From positions 54,999-118,998 of the forward strand of contig CATQIJ010000002.1 in the NCBI GenBank assembly GCA_958296345.1: a stretch of DNA of 64,000 bases, in the 5' to 3' direction. Position numbers and translations under genes: made by a program. Position 1 is the stretch's first letter; the number at the start of each line of letters is the position of its first letter. Positions 18,317 to 28,708 of the stretch are shown piece after piece. The notes beneath the pieces were generated by a model. It had not been told where the DNA came from. It saw only the letters and a program-made list of their open reading frames with translations, and did no database searches. This DNA is from an uncultured Rhizobiaceae bacterium (GTDB taxonomy: Bacteria; Pseudomonadota; Alphaproteobacteria; Rhizobiales; Rhizobiaceae).

Positions 18317-19009
18317 ATGAGCACTCCTTCCTCCGATATCTTATCCTCGTCGCCCAAAACCTTTTGTGTCGTAACGGTACTATATACCCTTGGCCTTGGA
18401 ATATATTTCTGGCTAGTGAGCTTAGAGAACTTACGTATGTGGCGAGATGTTACAGATTATTCTCTTCTTGTTACGGTTTTTATTTGCGTCTTGACGATAT
18501 GGGCTTCACTTCGGTCAACATCGGGTAAATCGACAAATGCCTATTGGGTAAGTACTTTCGTATTGCTAGTTCCGTGCATTTTATTGACATTCTCCATTAT
18601 CTATGCCGATTCTGAGTTGGTGAGTAACAATACAACGATTCAGCCCGACAAGCCACAATCACTCTATTTTTCTTTCGTAACATTTACTACACTTGGGTAC
18701 GGTGATTTTTCCCCTAACGAAAAACTAAGGCCTATCGCTGCTTTTCAAGCCTTCCTCGGCTTTACTTTTGTGCCGTTATTCGTAGCAGAACTTTTGAAGT
18801 TCTCTCAGCGCTCACAGCCTAGCCAAAGTGAAAATAACATAAAAGGTTCTCTAAAAACTCTTCTTAAGATTTCGATTGCGCAACAGGAAAAAGTAGAAAT
18901 TATAGCATACAAAATGTCTGGTTTAGCGGACACCTTAGTTCCCCATAGCGATGAATCTGCTTCAAAGTCTGAAGATGTGCCGCATAAACCAGACGGCACT
19001 ACTAGTTGA
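18317..19009 (+). CDS. potassium channel, pore-loop membrane protein
   Basis: 230 residues. There are about four hydrophobic segments (around residues 15-35, 52-70, 77-98 and 143-165). Between the last two lies the pore loop YFSFVTFTTLGYGDFSP, whose TLGYGD is the K+ selectivity filter. The C-terminal 65 residues are polar and Ser/Lys-rich, with no RCK domain visible. It is probably a small K+ channel of the inner membrane. It is the third gene of a small unit (soluble protein, TM peptide, channel) placed between purQ and purL. Confidence 0.8.
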   Translation: MSTPSSDILSSSPKTFCVVTVLYTLGLGIYFWLVSLENLRMWRDVTDYSLLVTVFICVLTIWASLRSTSGKSTNAYWVSTFVLLVPCILLTFSIIYADSELVSNNTTIQPDKPQSLYFSFVTFTTLGYGDFSPNEKLRPIAAFQAFLGFTFVPLFVAELLKFSQRSQPSQSENNIKGSLKTLLKISIAQQEKVEIIAYKMSGLADTLVPHSDESASKSEDVPHKPDGTTS

Positions 19010-19386
19010 TCATATTGGTATTATTTATTGAGACTTTTGCCAGATAACTCTAAGCATTTATGCAGGAGCTGCTGATGTTTCTAAAGCCCTCGGCCCACTT
19101 GCCAACAAATATACAGCAACGTCTGCACTAAGTCATGATTGACTTGTCAGAACGTTTGCAGATGCTCTGTAGAGCGACAAGATCAAAAATGGTAATTAGG
19201 GCTCATAGCAGACATTTGCGCCTTTTCGTATCTTGGCCGTTTCTGGCACTTAGCTACTCTTGGAAGCTGCCCAGAACTTCATTTTTCTTTGTATTACTCG
19301 ATTAATACCCTATTACGCACTATAAACTCATCTCGCTTTAGCTTATTAAAGGGGTATACCCTTTTGCAATAAGTTTCGGACAAACA
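19010..19386. other. intergenic region upstream of purL
   Basis: About 375 bases with no convincing gene. A dyad AAAGGG-GTATA-CCCTTT at 19348-19364, followed by a T, lies 23 bases before the purL start and could be an attenuator-like or translational element. The remainder shows no clear coding frame. Confidence 0.4.
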
Positions 19387-21627
19387 ATGAGCGTTGAAAA
19401 CAACTACCCAATCACTGAAAAACTAATTGCTGATCATGGTATTACACCTGATGAGTATCAAAAAATACTAGAGCTTACTGAACGTGAACCAAGCTATACA
19501 GAGCTGGGCATTTGGTCTGCAATGTGGAACGAGCATTGTTCATATAAATCATCAAAGAAATGGCTAAAGACGCTACCAACTGAAGGTCCACGTGTTATTT
19601 GTGGGCCGGGTGAAAATGCTGGTGTTGTTGATATTGGTAATGGCGAAGCAGTTATCTTTAAAATGGAAAGCCATAACCACCCATCATTCATTGAACCTTA
19701 CCAAGGCGCAGCCACTGGTGTTGGCGGAATTTTACGCGATGTTTTCACCATGGGTGCGCGCCCGGTTGCTGCGATGAATGCGCTTCGTTTTGGTGATCCA
19801 GATCATCCAAAAACACGTCACTTAGTTTCTGGTGTTGTTGCAGGTGTTGGTGGATATGGAAACTCATTTGGTGTTCCAACTGTTGGCGGTGAGGTAAACT
19901 TTCACTCACGTTATAACGGAAATATTCTCGTAAACGCTTTTGCCGCTGGTATCGCTAAGACTGATGCAATTTTCTACTCCGAAGCAAAAGGCGTTGGGCT
20001 TCCAATTGTTTATCTTGGTGCTAAAACTGGCCGTGACGGTGTTGGTGGCGCAACCATGGCATCTGCTGAATTTGGTGCAGACATTGAAGAGAAACGCCCT
20101 ACGGTTCAAGTGGGCGATCCTTTCACAGAGAAGTGCCTACTTGAGGCCTGTCTTGAATTAATGAAAACGGGTGCAATTATCTCCATCCAAGACATGGGCG
20201 CTGCTGGTCTGACATGTTCTGCTGTTGAAATGGGTGCTAAGGGTAATCTTGGTGTTGAGCTTGACCTTGATCTTGTTCCAGTACGTGAAGAAAATATGAC
20301 AGCCTATGAGATGATGCTTTCTGAAAGTCAGGAACGCATGTTGATGGTACTTGAGCCTTCAAAAGAAGAAGAAGCAAAAGCTATTTTCGTCAAATGGGGT
20401 CTAGACTTTGCGATTGTTGGTAAGACCACAGATGATCTTCGTTTCAGCGTTCTACATCAAGGAGCAGAAGTTGCTAACTTACCGATCAAAGAACTTGGCG
20501 ATGAAGCACCAGAATATGACCGTCCGTATATTGAACCAGGCGTTCATTCTGGCCTTGATGCAAGCGATGTTGAAACGGTTGAAGATTATAACGCTGCGAT
20601 GCTTACGATTTTAGGTTCACCAGATATGTGTTCACGTCGTTGGGTTTGGGAGCAATACGATACGCTCATTCAATCCAACTCCTTGCAAATCCCAGGTGGT
20701 GATTCAGGTGTTATTCGTCTAGTAGATGATAACGGCGAACCAACAGGTCGCGGCCTTGCGTTCACCAGTGACGTGACCCCTCGTTATGTTGAAGCTGATC
20801 CATTTGAAGGTGGTAAGCAAGCTGTTGCAGAATGTTATCGTAACTTATCAGCAGTTGGCGCTGAACCATTAGCCACAACCGACAATCTAAACTTCGGCAA
20901 CCCTGAGAAACCTGAAATTATGGGGCAATTTGTATTCTCCATCAAAGGTATTGGTGAAGCGGTAACTGAGCTTTCAATGCCGATCGTTTCTGGCAATGTT
21001 TCGCTTTATAATGAAACGAATGGCGAAGCAATTTTACCAACACCAACGATTGGTGCGGTTGGTTTGATTGAAGATGTCAGTACCATGGCCCGTGTTGGTG
21101 GCGCAAATGAAGGCGACGCGGTTCACCTTATCGGTACAGAAGCAGAACATCTTGGCCAGTCAATTTATATGCGTGAAGTGCTTGGTCTTGAAGAAGGCCC
21201 TGCTCCTCAAGTTGATCTCATGACAGAACGTATGCGCGGCGAATTTGTTCGTGCAGCTATTGGTTCTGGAGAGATTACATCATGTCATGATGTTGCTGAT
21301 GGCGGCCTTGCAATCACACTTGCTGAAATGTGTATGGCGAGTAACAAAGGCATGAACATTGACATGAAATCCAGTCAACCTCATGCAGCACTCTTTGGCG
21401 AAGATCAGTCACGTTATGTGCTTACCATGAGCGAAGACTACGCTAATATGTTTGCAGCTAATGCAGAAGGCTCTGGCGTATTCTTCGCAAGACTTGGCTC
21501 TGTAGAAGGTAGTAAATTAAAAATTGGCAAGCACGTATCGCTGTCAGTTGAGGAAATGAAACAAACACACGAAGCTTGGTTCCCTGATTATATGGAAGGG
21601 AAGACAGCTCTCGAGGCTGCTGAGTAG
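19387..21627 (+). CDS. purL: FGAM synthase large subunit PurL
   Basis: 746 residues, the normal length for the small-type PurL. It converts FGAR to FGAM using ATP and ammonia delivered by Pur[53 protein letters not shown] and [17 protein letters not shown] are family segments in the expected order. It is separated from purS/purQ by about 4 kb of accessory genes, whereas these genes usually lie closer together in related genomes. bolA follows after ten bases. Confidence 0.97.
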   Translation: MSVENNYPITEKLIADHGITPDEYQKILELTEREPSYTELGIWSAMWNEHCSYKSSKKWLKTLPTEGPRVICGPGENAGVVDIGNGEAVIFKMESHNHPSFIEPYQGAATGVGGILRDVFTMGARPVAAMNALRFGDPDHPKTRHLVSGVVAGVGGYGNSFGVPTVGGEVNFHSRYNGNILVNAFAAGIAKTDAIFYSEAKGVGLPIVYLGAKTGRDGVGGATMASAEFGADIEEKRPTVQVGDPFTEKCLLEACLELMKTGAIISIQDMGAAGLTCSAVEMGAKGNLGVELDLDLVPVREENMTAYEMMLSESQERMLMVLEPSKEEEAKAIFVKWGLDFAIVGKTTDDLRFSVLHQGAEVANLPIKELGDEAPEYDRPYIEPGVHSGLDASDVETVEDYNAAMLTILGSPDMCSRRWVWEQYDTLIQSNSLQIPGGDSGVIRLVDDNGEPTGRGLAFTSDVTPRYVEADPFEGGKQAVAECYRNLSAVGAEPLATTDNLNFGNPEKPEIMGQFVFSIKGIGEAVTELSMPIVSGNVSLYNETNGEAILPTPTIGAVGLIEDVSTMARVGGANEGDAVHLIGTEAEHLGQSIYMREVLGLEEGPAPQVDLMTERMRGEFVRAAIGSGEITSCHDVADGGLAITLAEMCMASNKGMNIDMKSSQPHAALFGEDQSRYVLTMSEDYANMFAANAEGSGVFFARLGSVEGSKLKIGKHVSLSVEEMKQTHEAWFPDYMEGKTALEAAE

Positions 21628-21637
21628 GAGATAAGCG

Positions 21638-21880
21638 ATGCCAATGGATTCAGGTGAAATTGAACGCATGATTAAGGAGGCAATTCCTGATGCGACGGTA
21701 AAAATAAACGACCTAGCAGGTGATGGTGACCACTACGCAGCTGAAGTGGTCTCAGAAAGCTTCCGTGGATTATCACGCGTAAAACAGCATCAGATGGTTT
21801 ATAATGCTCTTCAAGGTAATATGGGCGGTGTACTCCACGCCCTTGCCTTGCAAACCAGCGCACCACCAGAAGCCTCATGA
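21638..21880 (+). CDS. bolA: BolA family protein
   Basis: 80 residues. BolA proteins partner monothiol glutaredoxins in Fe-S handling. The C-terminal segment FRGLSRVKQHQMVYNALQ contains the conserved region with the His that helps hold a shared [2Fe-2S] cluster, and HALALQTSAP is the family end. Location upstream of grxD matches this partnership and is a conserved arrangement in Rhizobiales. Its TGA overlaps the ATG of the next small gene (ATGA). Confidence 0.93.
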   Translation: MPMDSGEIERMIKEAIPDATVKINDLAGDGDHYAAEVVSESFRGLSRVKQHQMVYNALQGNMGGVLHALALQTSAPPEAS

Positions 21881-22008
21881 AGAAAACATCGGGCATTGAA
21901 ACCCTGCCACGTATTTTAAAGAAACCATTCTATACGGATCGTTTTTTTTGGATTGGGCTTGGTACAGCAATTTTTTGGGGTGCAGTGATTTACTGGCTAG
22001 TTACATAA
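21877..22008 (+). CDS. 43-residue membrane peptide between bolA and grxD
   Basis: It starts at the ATGA overlap with bolA and encodes 43 residues: a polar Lys-rich N-terminus (KKTSGIETLPRILKKPFYTD) and one hydrophobic helix (FWIGLGTAIFWGAVIYWLV). The four-base overlap implies coupled translation. The position between bolA and grxD hints at a link to the Fe-S pair. No family recognised. Confidence 0.65.
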   Translation: MKKTSGIETLPRILKKPFYTDRFFWIGLGTAIFWGAVIYWLVT

Positions 22009-22080
22009 ATTACTTGAAACCTATAAAATTCAATATATCTATAGAGTAACAGATAGTTTCGGCCAAAGGAGCCAAAAACC

Positions 22081-22422
22081 ATGACCGCAGTAAAAGATTA
22101 CATCGAAGGTGAAGTGAACTCGAATGATATTGTTCTCTTCATGAAGGGTACTCCAGATTTTCCTCAGTGCGGGTTTTCTGGTCAGGTTACTCAAATTTTG
22201 AATTATCTTGGTGTTGATTATAAGGGCGTGAACGTTCTTGCAGACGATGATATACGCCAAGGCATCAAAGATTATTCTGATTGGCCTACCGTGCCTCAGC
22301 TTTATGTAAAAGGTGAATTTGTTGGTGGCTGCGATATTATTCGCGAAATGTTTCAGGCGAGTGAATTACAAAACTTAATGACTGAAAAAGGCATTCCTCA
22401 AAACGGTAAAGCTGAAGCTTAA
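22081..22422 (+). CDS. grxD: monothiol glutaredoxin, Grx4 family
   Basis: 113 residues. It carries the CGFS active site (QCGFSGQ, about residue 30), the [17 protein letters not shown] segment that binds glutathione, and an N-terminal helix ending [13 protein letters not shown] glutaredoxins dimerise around a [2Fe-2S] cluster or pair with BolA for cluster transfer. The gene lies just downstream of bolA. It converges on the LigB-type gene two bases from its stop. Confidence 0.95.
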   Translation: MTAVKDYIEGEVNSNDIVLFMKGTPDFPQCGFSGQVTQILNYLGVDYKGVNVLADDDIRQGIKDYSDWPTVPQLYVKGEFVGGCDIIREMFQASELQNLMTEKGIPQNGKAEA

Positions 22423-22424
22423 TT

Positions 22425-23240
22425 TTAGGCAAGATTGAATTCCCAAGCATCCATTGCTAGGAGATCAAAAGTATATGAGGCGTGGATTTTCCGCGCCTTA
22501 TTTTTTTGGCCAGAATTTCTATTTGCGGCCCCTAAAGCTACAAACAACGGCAAGAGATGCTCATCCGTTGGGTGATTTTCAACTGCAAAAGGTGCTTTAT
22601 TTCTATAGCTTAGCAGGTTTTCTACATGATTTGATTCAAGTTGCGTATCGAACCACGTCAGAAACTCCGCGATGTAGCGTTTGATATTTGCGTCGAGCTC
22701 AACATCCCTACCCTTGCTAAAGAGTGCCTGCAAATTATGGGTTATGTTCCCAGTCCCAATTATTGCAATATTACGCGAGGGCAAAGCGGAAAGCGCTTGC
22801 CCTAACTTATAATGGTATTCAGGTGTTTCGTTTGGATCAATCGAGACTTGTACAATCGGAATATCAGCCTTCGGATAAGCTAGTGACAAGGGCACCCAAG
22901 CACCGTGATCATACCCTCGTTTGGGCATATCCATTGCCTGAATACCAGCGCTTTCAAAAAAACCTAATATCTCTTTTGCTAGTTCAGGATACCCAATCGC
23001 AGGGTAATTTACTTCCTGCAATTCTGGTTCAAACCCACGAAAATCGTAAATCATTTCTGGGGTTTCGTCTGATACTACGGCAGTTCCATTAGTTTCAAAG
23101 TGAGCCGAAACAATGACAATTGCATCTGGTTTTTGATATCGTTCGCTAACGCCCAATATAAACTCACGCACGGGCGTGTCGTGCAACCCCATATTGGGAG
23201 CTCCGTGCGAAAGAAATAAGGGTGGGAAGAATTCAGACAT
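22425..23240 (-). CDS. class III extradiol dioxygenase family protein (LigB/DODA)
   Basis: 271 residues. PPLFLSHGAPNMGL with an early His, VIVSAHFETNG, the GYDHGAWVPL region and NHPTDEHLLPLFVALGA give the His-rich metal site of the DODA/YgiD branch of the LigB superfamily. These enzymes cleave catechol-like rings with Fe(II) or Zn(II). I use the ATG at 23240 (MSEFFPPLF), six bases after an AGG site. Substrate unknown; the gene stands alone next to grxD. Confidence 0.85.
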   Translation of the reverse strand: MSEFFPPLFLSHGAPNMGLHDTPVREFILGVSERYQKPDAIVIVSAHFETNGTAVVSDETPEMIYDFRGFEPELQEVNYPAIGYPELAKEILGFFESAGIQAMDMPKRGYDHGAWVPLSLAYPKADIPIVQVSIDPNETPEYHYKLGQALSALPSRNIAIIGTGNITHNLQALFSKGRDVELDANIKRYIAEFLTWFDTQLESNHVENLLSYRNKAPFAVENHPTDEHLLPLFVALGAANRNSGQKNKARKIHASYTFDLLAMDAWEFNLA

Positions 23241-23341
23241 CATGAACCTCATTGATAGTTTCATAAAAATTAGATGCCTGCAGTTTTTTTCATAGCCTAA
23301 ATTTTGTAGACGCAGTGTTTACTTAATTTGAAACTTGCGCC

Positions 23342-23893
23342 CTATTCTTCAAATATTCCTGTGGGCTTTCCATCAATGCTGTTCACGTTTTTCTTTTTCC
23401 AAAAAGCATCTACGCCTGACTGTCCCATTTCAGCGTACCAAGGCTCAAGTTCCGTCTCGGCTCGCTTTCTGACAACCGGCATCTCTAGAACACTTGTTCC
23501 GCAAGATGTCGTTACTAAGTCAATATCCAGAACGAAAATATTACGTGCGCCGGCATAATCGGGGAACATATCGTATAGCTCTGCCCACTCTTTATCGCGT
23601 GGATAAATCATTTTTGCGGTGCCATAAACTCTAAGCGTAAGCGCATCACCCTCAAAAGCGCAAAACATCAAGGTCATTCGCGGGGTTTCTAAAACATGTG
23701 CAGCAGTTTCATTACCGCTACCTGTTACACTTAACCAGACTATTTGGTTGTCGTTGATAATTTTGAGTGAATCCAAACCTTTAGGAGATAAATTAACCCG
23801 ACCATCACTTGCGGCAGTGGCAACAAAAAACAATTCCTGTTTTTCAATAAATGATTTGAACGATCTATTTAGCTTATCTGTTTGAATTACCAT
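23342..23893 (-). CDS. pyridoxamine 5'-phosphate oxidase-fold protein
   Basis: 183 residues with a split-barrel flavin-binding fold. FFVATAASDGRVNLSPKGLDSL at the N-terminus, VWLSVTGSGNETAAHVLETPRMTLMFCAF and VYGTAKM fit the PPOX-like branch. A GGAG site supports the ATG. This branch is not PdxH itself; members bind FMN, F420 or heme and their reaction is often unknown. It lies alone between the LigB-type gene and nadE. Confidence 0.8.
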   Translation of the reverse strand: MVIQTDKLNRSFKSFIEKQELFFVATAASDGRVNLSPKGLDSLKIINDNQIVWLSVTGSGNETAAHVLETPRMTLMFCAFEGDALTLRVYGTAKMIYPRDKEWAELYDMFPDYAGARNIFVLDIDLVTTSCGTSVLEMPVVRKRAETELEPWYAEMGQSGVDAFWKKKNVNSIDGKPTGIFEE

Positions 23894-23983
23894 TTTCTAC
23901 TCCGCGATAACATTTGATTTATTGTATCTCGTTTTATCAAAATCATGCTGACATGTATCTGTCAGCAGTGAGTAGAAAACTGC

Positions 23984-25657
23984 TTAGCTATCTCTATATC
24001 TATTGGTAATTGGATAACGACGATCACGTCCAAATTGCTTTGCTGTAATCTTAACACCAGGTGCTGATTGGCGGCGTTTGTATTCTGCAATGTAGAGTAA
24101 GTGCTGAATGCGTGTAACAGTATCATGCTCATGGCCTTTAGCTACAATTTCCTCTACTGCCATTTCTTTTTCTATTAGGCACTCTAGGATATCATCTAAA
24201 ACTGGATATGGCGGGAGCGAATCTTGATCTGTTTGATCTGGGCGCAATTCTGCAGAAGGAGCTTTGTCGATAATATTTTGTGGAATTACTTCGCCTGAAG
24301 GCCCTAAGCAATCGGATGGTACATTTTGATTACGCCATGCAGATAGCTTATAGACTTGCATCTTATAGAGATCTTTTATTGGATTATACCCGCCATTCAT
24401 ATCGCCATAAAGTGTTGCGTAACCTACTGAAATTTCTGACTTATTGCCTGTAGTCACAACCATTGAACCAAACTTGTTAGAGACAGCCATCAAGATCACT
24501 CCACGCGCACGAGACTGTAAGTTTTCTTCGGCAACACCTTCATTTGTGCCATCAAAAAGTTCACCCAAAGCATCATTAAAGCCGCTCACTGGTGCTTTTA
24601 TAGGGACTGTTTCATAGCGGACGCCTAATGCTTTTGCGCAAGCAGCAGCATCTTCCAAGCTTTCTTCTGAGGTATAATCAAACGGCATCATAATACAACG
24701 TACGCGTTCTTCCCCAAGCGCATCCACAGCCATTGCAGCGCATATGGCAGAATCAATCCCCCCTGACAAACCAAGAACAACGTTGGCAAAGCCGTTTTTA
24801 TTTACATAATCACGCAGACCCATCACGCAGGCGCGCCAATTAGATTCGTCAGATTCTGGCAGATTTGCCTTCACGCCATCATCACATACCCAAGTACCAT
24901 CATTTCCTCGTTTCCAAGTCGAAAGCACGATGTTGTCTTCAAACTGGTTCATTTGAATTGCTAGATGATGATTATTGTTAAGTACGAACGAACCACCATC
25001 AAACATAAGCTCATCTTGCCCACCTAATTGATTGAGGTAACAAATCGGCAGACCACTCTCGATGATTTGTCGAGTAACAACCTGATAACGAACATCCATC
25101 TTTTCGCTTACATAGGGAGATCCATTAGGAACCAAGAGTAATTCTGCACCACTCTCTGCCAAAGTTTCGCAGACATCCATGTCACCCCAAATATCTTCAC
25201 AAATAGGAACACCAATGCGCACACCTCTGAAGTTGACTGGACCTGGCATTGGCCCTTGATCAAAGACGCGCTTCTCATCAAATACGCCATAGTTAGGCAA
25301 ATCAACCTTCATGCGCCAAGTTTGAACTTTACCTTCATCAAGTAAAGCAACCGCATTATAAAGACCGTCTTCATTTTTATAGGGAGAGCCAATGAGGACA
25401 CCTGGCCCGCCATCACTCGTATCTTTGGCAAGTGCTGCAACGGCATTCATGCAATCTTCTACGAAAGCAGGCTTCAACACTAAATCTTCGGGAGGGTATC
25501 CAGACACAAACAGCTCCGTAAAGAGAATTAAATCTGCCTGCTGACGAGCAGCATCTTTTCTGGCTTCGCGGGCTTTTTCTATATTGCCATTAATGTCGCC
25601 TAAGGTTGGGTTCAATTGAGCAAGCGCAATGCGGAGGATATCTGGAGTATTGGTCAT
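23984..25657 (-). CDS. nadE: glutamine-dependent NAD+ synthase
   Basis: 557 residues in two domains. The N-terminal nitrilase-like glutaminase shows a Glu in LFTELFVSGYPPEDL, a Lys in WRMKVDLPNYGVFDE, and a Cys in VPICEDIWGD. The C-terminal synthetase has the P-loop LGLSGGIDSA and TTGNKSEISVGY. It amidates deamido-NAD+ with glutamine in the last step of NAD+ biosynthesis. Size and motif order are normal. Confidence 0.96.
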   Translation of the reverse strand: MTNTPDILRIALAQLNPTLGDINGNIEKAREARKDAARQQADLILFTELFVSGYPPEDLVLKPAFVEDCMNAVAALAKDTSDGGPGVLIGSPYKNEDGLYNAVALLDEGKVQTWRMKVDLPNYGVFDEKRVFDQGPMPGPVNFRGVRIGVPICEDIWGDMDVCETLAESGAELLLVPNGSPYVSEKMDVRYQVVTRQIIESGLPICYLNQLGGQDELMFDGGSFVLNNNHHLAIQMNQFEDNIVLSTWKRGNDGTWVCDDGVKANLPESDESNWRACVMGLRDYVNKNGFANVVLGLSGGIDSAICAAMAVDALGEERVRCIMMPFDYTSEESLEDAAACAKALGVRYETVPIKAPVSGFNDALGELFDGTNEGVAEENLQSRARGVILMAVSNKFGSMVVTTGNKSEISVGYATLYGDMNGGYNPIKDLYKMQVYKLSAWRNQNVPSDCLGPSGEVIPQNIIDKAPSAELRPDQTDQDSLPPYPVLDDILECLIEKEMAVEEIVAKGHEHDTVTRIQHLLYIAEYKRRQSAPGVKITAKQFGRDRRYPITNRYRDS

Positions 25658-25834
25658 AAAACTACCGTATAAATTTTTCTTACCCTTTAGATAAGGGTCA
25701 AAAGCCTTATCAGCAATGTTTTTTGAAAAATGAACGTAAGATAAATGCGCTTTCAGGTTTCATTCAGCGCAAAGATGCAATTCTCCAATCAACAAATGCG
25801 AAACTTGTCGCTATTGCCCTAAAGGAGAAGTTGC

Positions 25835-26481
25835 ATGACACACAAATCCAGCCTTACAAAAACAACTGCATTAACGCTTGCCGCATCTATTTTTGTGGGC
25901 GGGATTCTTCCCCTTGCGCAGGCTTCTGCACACGACAGGCGTAGTGCTGCAAGCCATGGTGTTCATAACCAGAAATGGAATAAACGTGTTCATCGCAAAT
26001 TTCACAATGCTTATGGTCGCGGAAACCACGGAACCCGTGTTTACACGCAGCGTTATGGTCACCACTATAATGCAAAGCGCAAAAAATCTAATAAAGGCGA
26101 TTTGATTGCGGCGGGTGTTATCGGCCTTGCATTGGGCGCTATTATTGCTAGCGAAGCTAATAAGAACAAACGCCCAGCCTACAATCAATATAACCGCCCC
26201 TGCGCCACAACCAACTTATCAATATGATGGGTATGGACAGCCATATAATCAACCAAGATCAGGTCAGCATATACCGCTAGATAATTATCATAACCAGCCA
26301 AGAAACCCATACGCTGGTCAGGACAATCCTGAAGTAATCACTTATAGAGATACAGCCTCTCTTGAGCCTTGGACGCCAGGTTGGAGACAATGGTGTACAA
26401 ATCGCTTCCGGAGTTTCAATCAACAAACCGGAACCTATCGTGGGTATGATGGGTTTTGACCACTTCTGCGTACCTAAATAA
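25835..26481 (+). CDS. BA14K family protein (frameshifts)
   Basis: It has an N-terminal signal peptide, a His/Arg/Lys-rich segment, a hydrophobic glycine-rich segment (GDLIAAGVIGLALGAIIAS, about residues 89-107), a Tyr/Gln/Pro-rich linker and a C-terminal BA14K domain (CTNRFRSFNQQTGTYRGYDG). The frame breaks near 26203. A second extra T near 26455 hides the real end; removing it restores GFDHFCVPK with the conserved HFC of BA14K proteins and a stop at 26479-26481. BA14K was described in Brucella as a surface, lectin-like immunoreactive protein. The gene diverges from nadE. Confidence 0.75.
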
Positions 26482-26519
26482 ATCAAGTTTACAGTGCACT
26501 CCTCTATATGCCTGTAAAA

Positions 26520-26558
26520 ACATGCCGCAAGTTCCCCCTTCATTCGCTTGCGGCATGT
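26520..26558. terminator. long hairpin after BA14K gene
   Basis: ACATGCCGCAAG (26520-26531) pairs perfectly with CTTGCGGCATGT (26547-26558) around a 15-base loop. There is no T run on the plus side; on the minus side TTTTT follows. It may end transcription from the right, or act as an mRNA 3' stabiliser for the BA14K transcript. Confidence 0.5.
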
Positions 26559-26623
26559 GCCATATTGCACAGTTATCTATTTATCCATGTGTCATCTTAC
26601 AGATACAAACAAAGGAGAAATAA

Positions 26624-26749
26624 ATGACATTTACAACTCAAGACGTTCGTCAAGGTGTTAATAGCACAGATCACATCATTGCAAAAATGCTTGTTATTTC
26701 AACAATATCAACATTTCTTGCGTTAGCTTTCATCGCATTTGGTGGCTAA
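26624..26749 (+). CDS. 41-residue membrane peptide
   Basis: A strong ribosome site (AAAGGAG) precedes the ATG by six bases. The frame encodes a polar N-terminus (TFTTQDVRQGVNSTDHI) and a single hydrophobic helix (MLVISTISTFLALAFIAFGG). It is bounded by the hairpin at 26520 and the terminator at 26777, so it looks like an independent small gene. No family recognised. Confidence 0.65.
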   Translation: MTFTTQDVRQGVNSTDHIIAKMLVISTISTFLALAFIAFGG

Positions 26750-26770
26750 ACTTAAAATAAAATATCTCTA

Positions 26771-26803
26771 AAAAATGGCGATGCTAGTGCATCGCCTTTT
26801 TTA
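26771..26803. terminator. bidirectional Rho-independent terminator
   Basis: GGCGATGC (26777-26784) pairs with GCATCGCC (26789-26796) around TAGT. A run of A precedes the stem and a run of T follows it, so it can end both the small membrane gene and the convergent aminotransferase gene. Confidence 0.88.
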
Positions 26804-26805
26804 TT

Positions 26806-27931
26806 TTAAGACAGTTCTTTTAGAACCTCTGCAAACTCTTTTTCAAAGATATCCATTTCATCATCGAGCCCAACACCAACGCGAATGCATTTGGATTGTG
26901 GTTCAACACCTGGTATACGCAAAAAGACCCCGCGTTCCAGCATTTTAGCTAAAACTGACTTAACAAAATCACTATCGCGACCGCAGTCTATCGTTACGAA
27001 ATTTGTTGCGGATGGAATCGAGTGAAGACCATGCGACTTTGCAATTTTATGAATTCTCTCGCGGCCTTGTGATATCTTTACTTTTATCTCTGCCAAGTAA
27101 GCTTGATCTTCTAGCGCGGCTAATGCACCTCTTTGTCCAACTATATTTACACCATAATGGTTTCGAACCTTATCAAAAGCAGCGATAAGCTCTGGATGCC
27201 CAATAACATATCCAATTCGTGCGCCCGCCATTCCGTAGAGTTTCGAAAACGTTCTGAACCGAAGGACTTGTGGATTTGAAGCATCAATTTCTAGCGCAAC
27301 CCCGTCTTCTGCGGTTTCAATATAGGCTTCATCCAGCACCAATGTTGTGGCCTTTTGGCAGGTTATCAATCATCGACTGCATTTTATCGGCAGACCACCA
27401 AGTTCCCATTGGGTTATTTGGGTTAGAAAAATATAAAAGTGACGCATTTGTTTCTTCAGCTTTTGTGAGCAATGCATCTTGGTCTTCGTGGTTATCTTTG
27501 TAGGGCACAAGATGTAGACTTCCGCCCCGTGACTTTATATGGAAATTAAACGTTGGATATGAGCCAAGAGAAGTAACAACATCAACACCCGGTTCAACAA
27601 ACATGTGAGAAACACACCCAAGAAGACCGTCGATACCCTCCCCCACCATGATATTTTCATAACCAACGTTATAAAAATCTGCCAGAGCTTGACGAAGGTT
27701 GTGATTATCGGGATCAGAATACTGCCAAGAAAGCTTAGCACCTTCATTCATTGCTTCTATGGCTTTTGGTGAAGGGCCAAAGCCGCTTTCATTTGCACCC
27801 ATTCTAGCACGGAATAGTATGCCAGATTGGCGCTCTTGTTCATCAGGCCCGACAAAAGGAATGATCGAAGGTAGTTTGCTTACAACAGATGTAAATCGGA
27901 TATCAGATGCTTTAGTCAAAGTTGATCTCAA
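26806..27931 (-). CDS. histidinol-phosphate aminotransferase-like enzyme (frameshift)
   Basis: Fold-type I PLP aminotransferase of the HisC group. The N-terminal part has MGANESGFGPSP, SDPDNHNLRQALA, VGEGIDGLLG and SNPNNPMGTW. The C-terminal part has LVLDEAYIE and RTFSKLYGMAGARIGYV, whose Lys binds PLP. The frame breaks near 27350 between DNLPKG and TTLVLDEAY; one base restores about 374 residues. HisC acts in histidine synthesis, but close paralogs work on other amino acids, so no symbol is given. The annotated TTG start is uncertain. Confidence 0.8.
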
Positions 27932-27953
27932 CCTCTCTTAGAATTGGCTTGCA

Positions 27954-28599
27954 TCATATTCTGCTGGTGATCAATTTGAAACCTGCAAATCCAAAAAAGA
28001 CCGAAAATATCATGCCAATTGGCCTTTTAGCTTTTATATAAAAAGCGGCCATACGCTTCGTTGAAAAGATAATTGCGTAGCTTGCATGACAAAGAAAAGA
28101 GATGAAGACACCTCCTATCAAAAGAACAAAAGTCACCCATAAAGGAGAAGCTGAGGTTATTCCTAAGGCAATCATTACTGTCCATCCAAGAACCGCTTTT
28201 GGGTTTGTGATGTGAACAAAGAAACCTGCCTCCACATTTGAAAAGGAGTACCTGACTGACTTTTTAGGTCGCTAGTTTGATCTTGAGGGCTAATTGCAAT
28301 TTTTAAAGATTTCCAAGCGAGCCATAAAAGATATGTACCGCCTGCAATCTTTATGAATATCAAAACATTGGAATAAGTAACCAGTACAGCAGATATTCCA
28401 AGTGCTGCTGCCACAGCCCAAACTGCCGAACCACTAATCACGCCAAAGTTACCCATAAACCAGCAGGTCTACCTCTTTCCATAGAGGTTCCTATAATGGC
28501 AAGAACTGCAGGCCCTGGGCTTAACGCCCCGACCAAGAGAACAGAAAAGGCCAGCAATATGCCAGATATGTGTGCATTTGTAGTCAAAAAAACAAACAT
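27954..28599 (-). CDS. LysE family exporter (frameshifts)
   Basis: Three frames join into one membrane protein of about 213 residues. The start at 28599 gives MFVFLTTNAHISGILL and the family motif GALSPGPAVLAIIGTSMERGR. The middle piece has KIAGGTYLLWLAWKSLK, the classic LysE segment. The last piece has FFVHITNPKAVLGW. Breaks near 28455 and 28215 need single-base fixes. LysE/RhtB proteins export amino acids. It precedes the aminotransferase gene on the same strand with a 22-base gap, so export and amino-acid turnover may be coordinated. Confidence 0.75.
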
Positions 28600-28708
28600 T
28601 GCTGTCTCTTGTGATTATTCTTTATCAATACATCACGAGACTGTCGATTTTCCAAGCTATACCGTTTAAATTAAATCACTGATTCTTTTTTAATGATGCG
28701 GCCAATTC

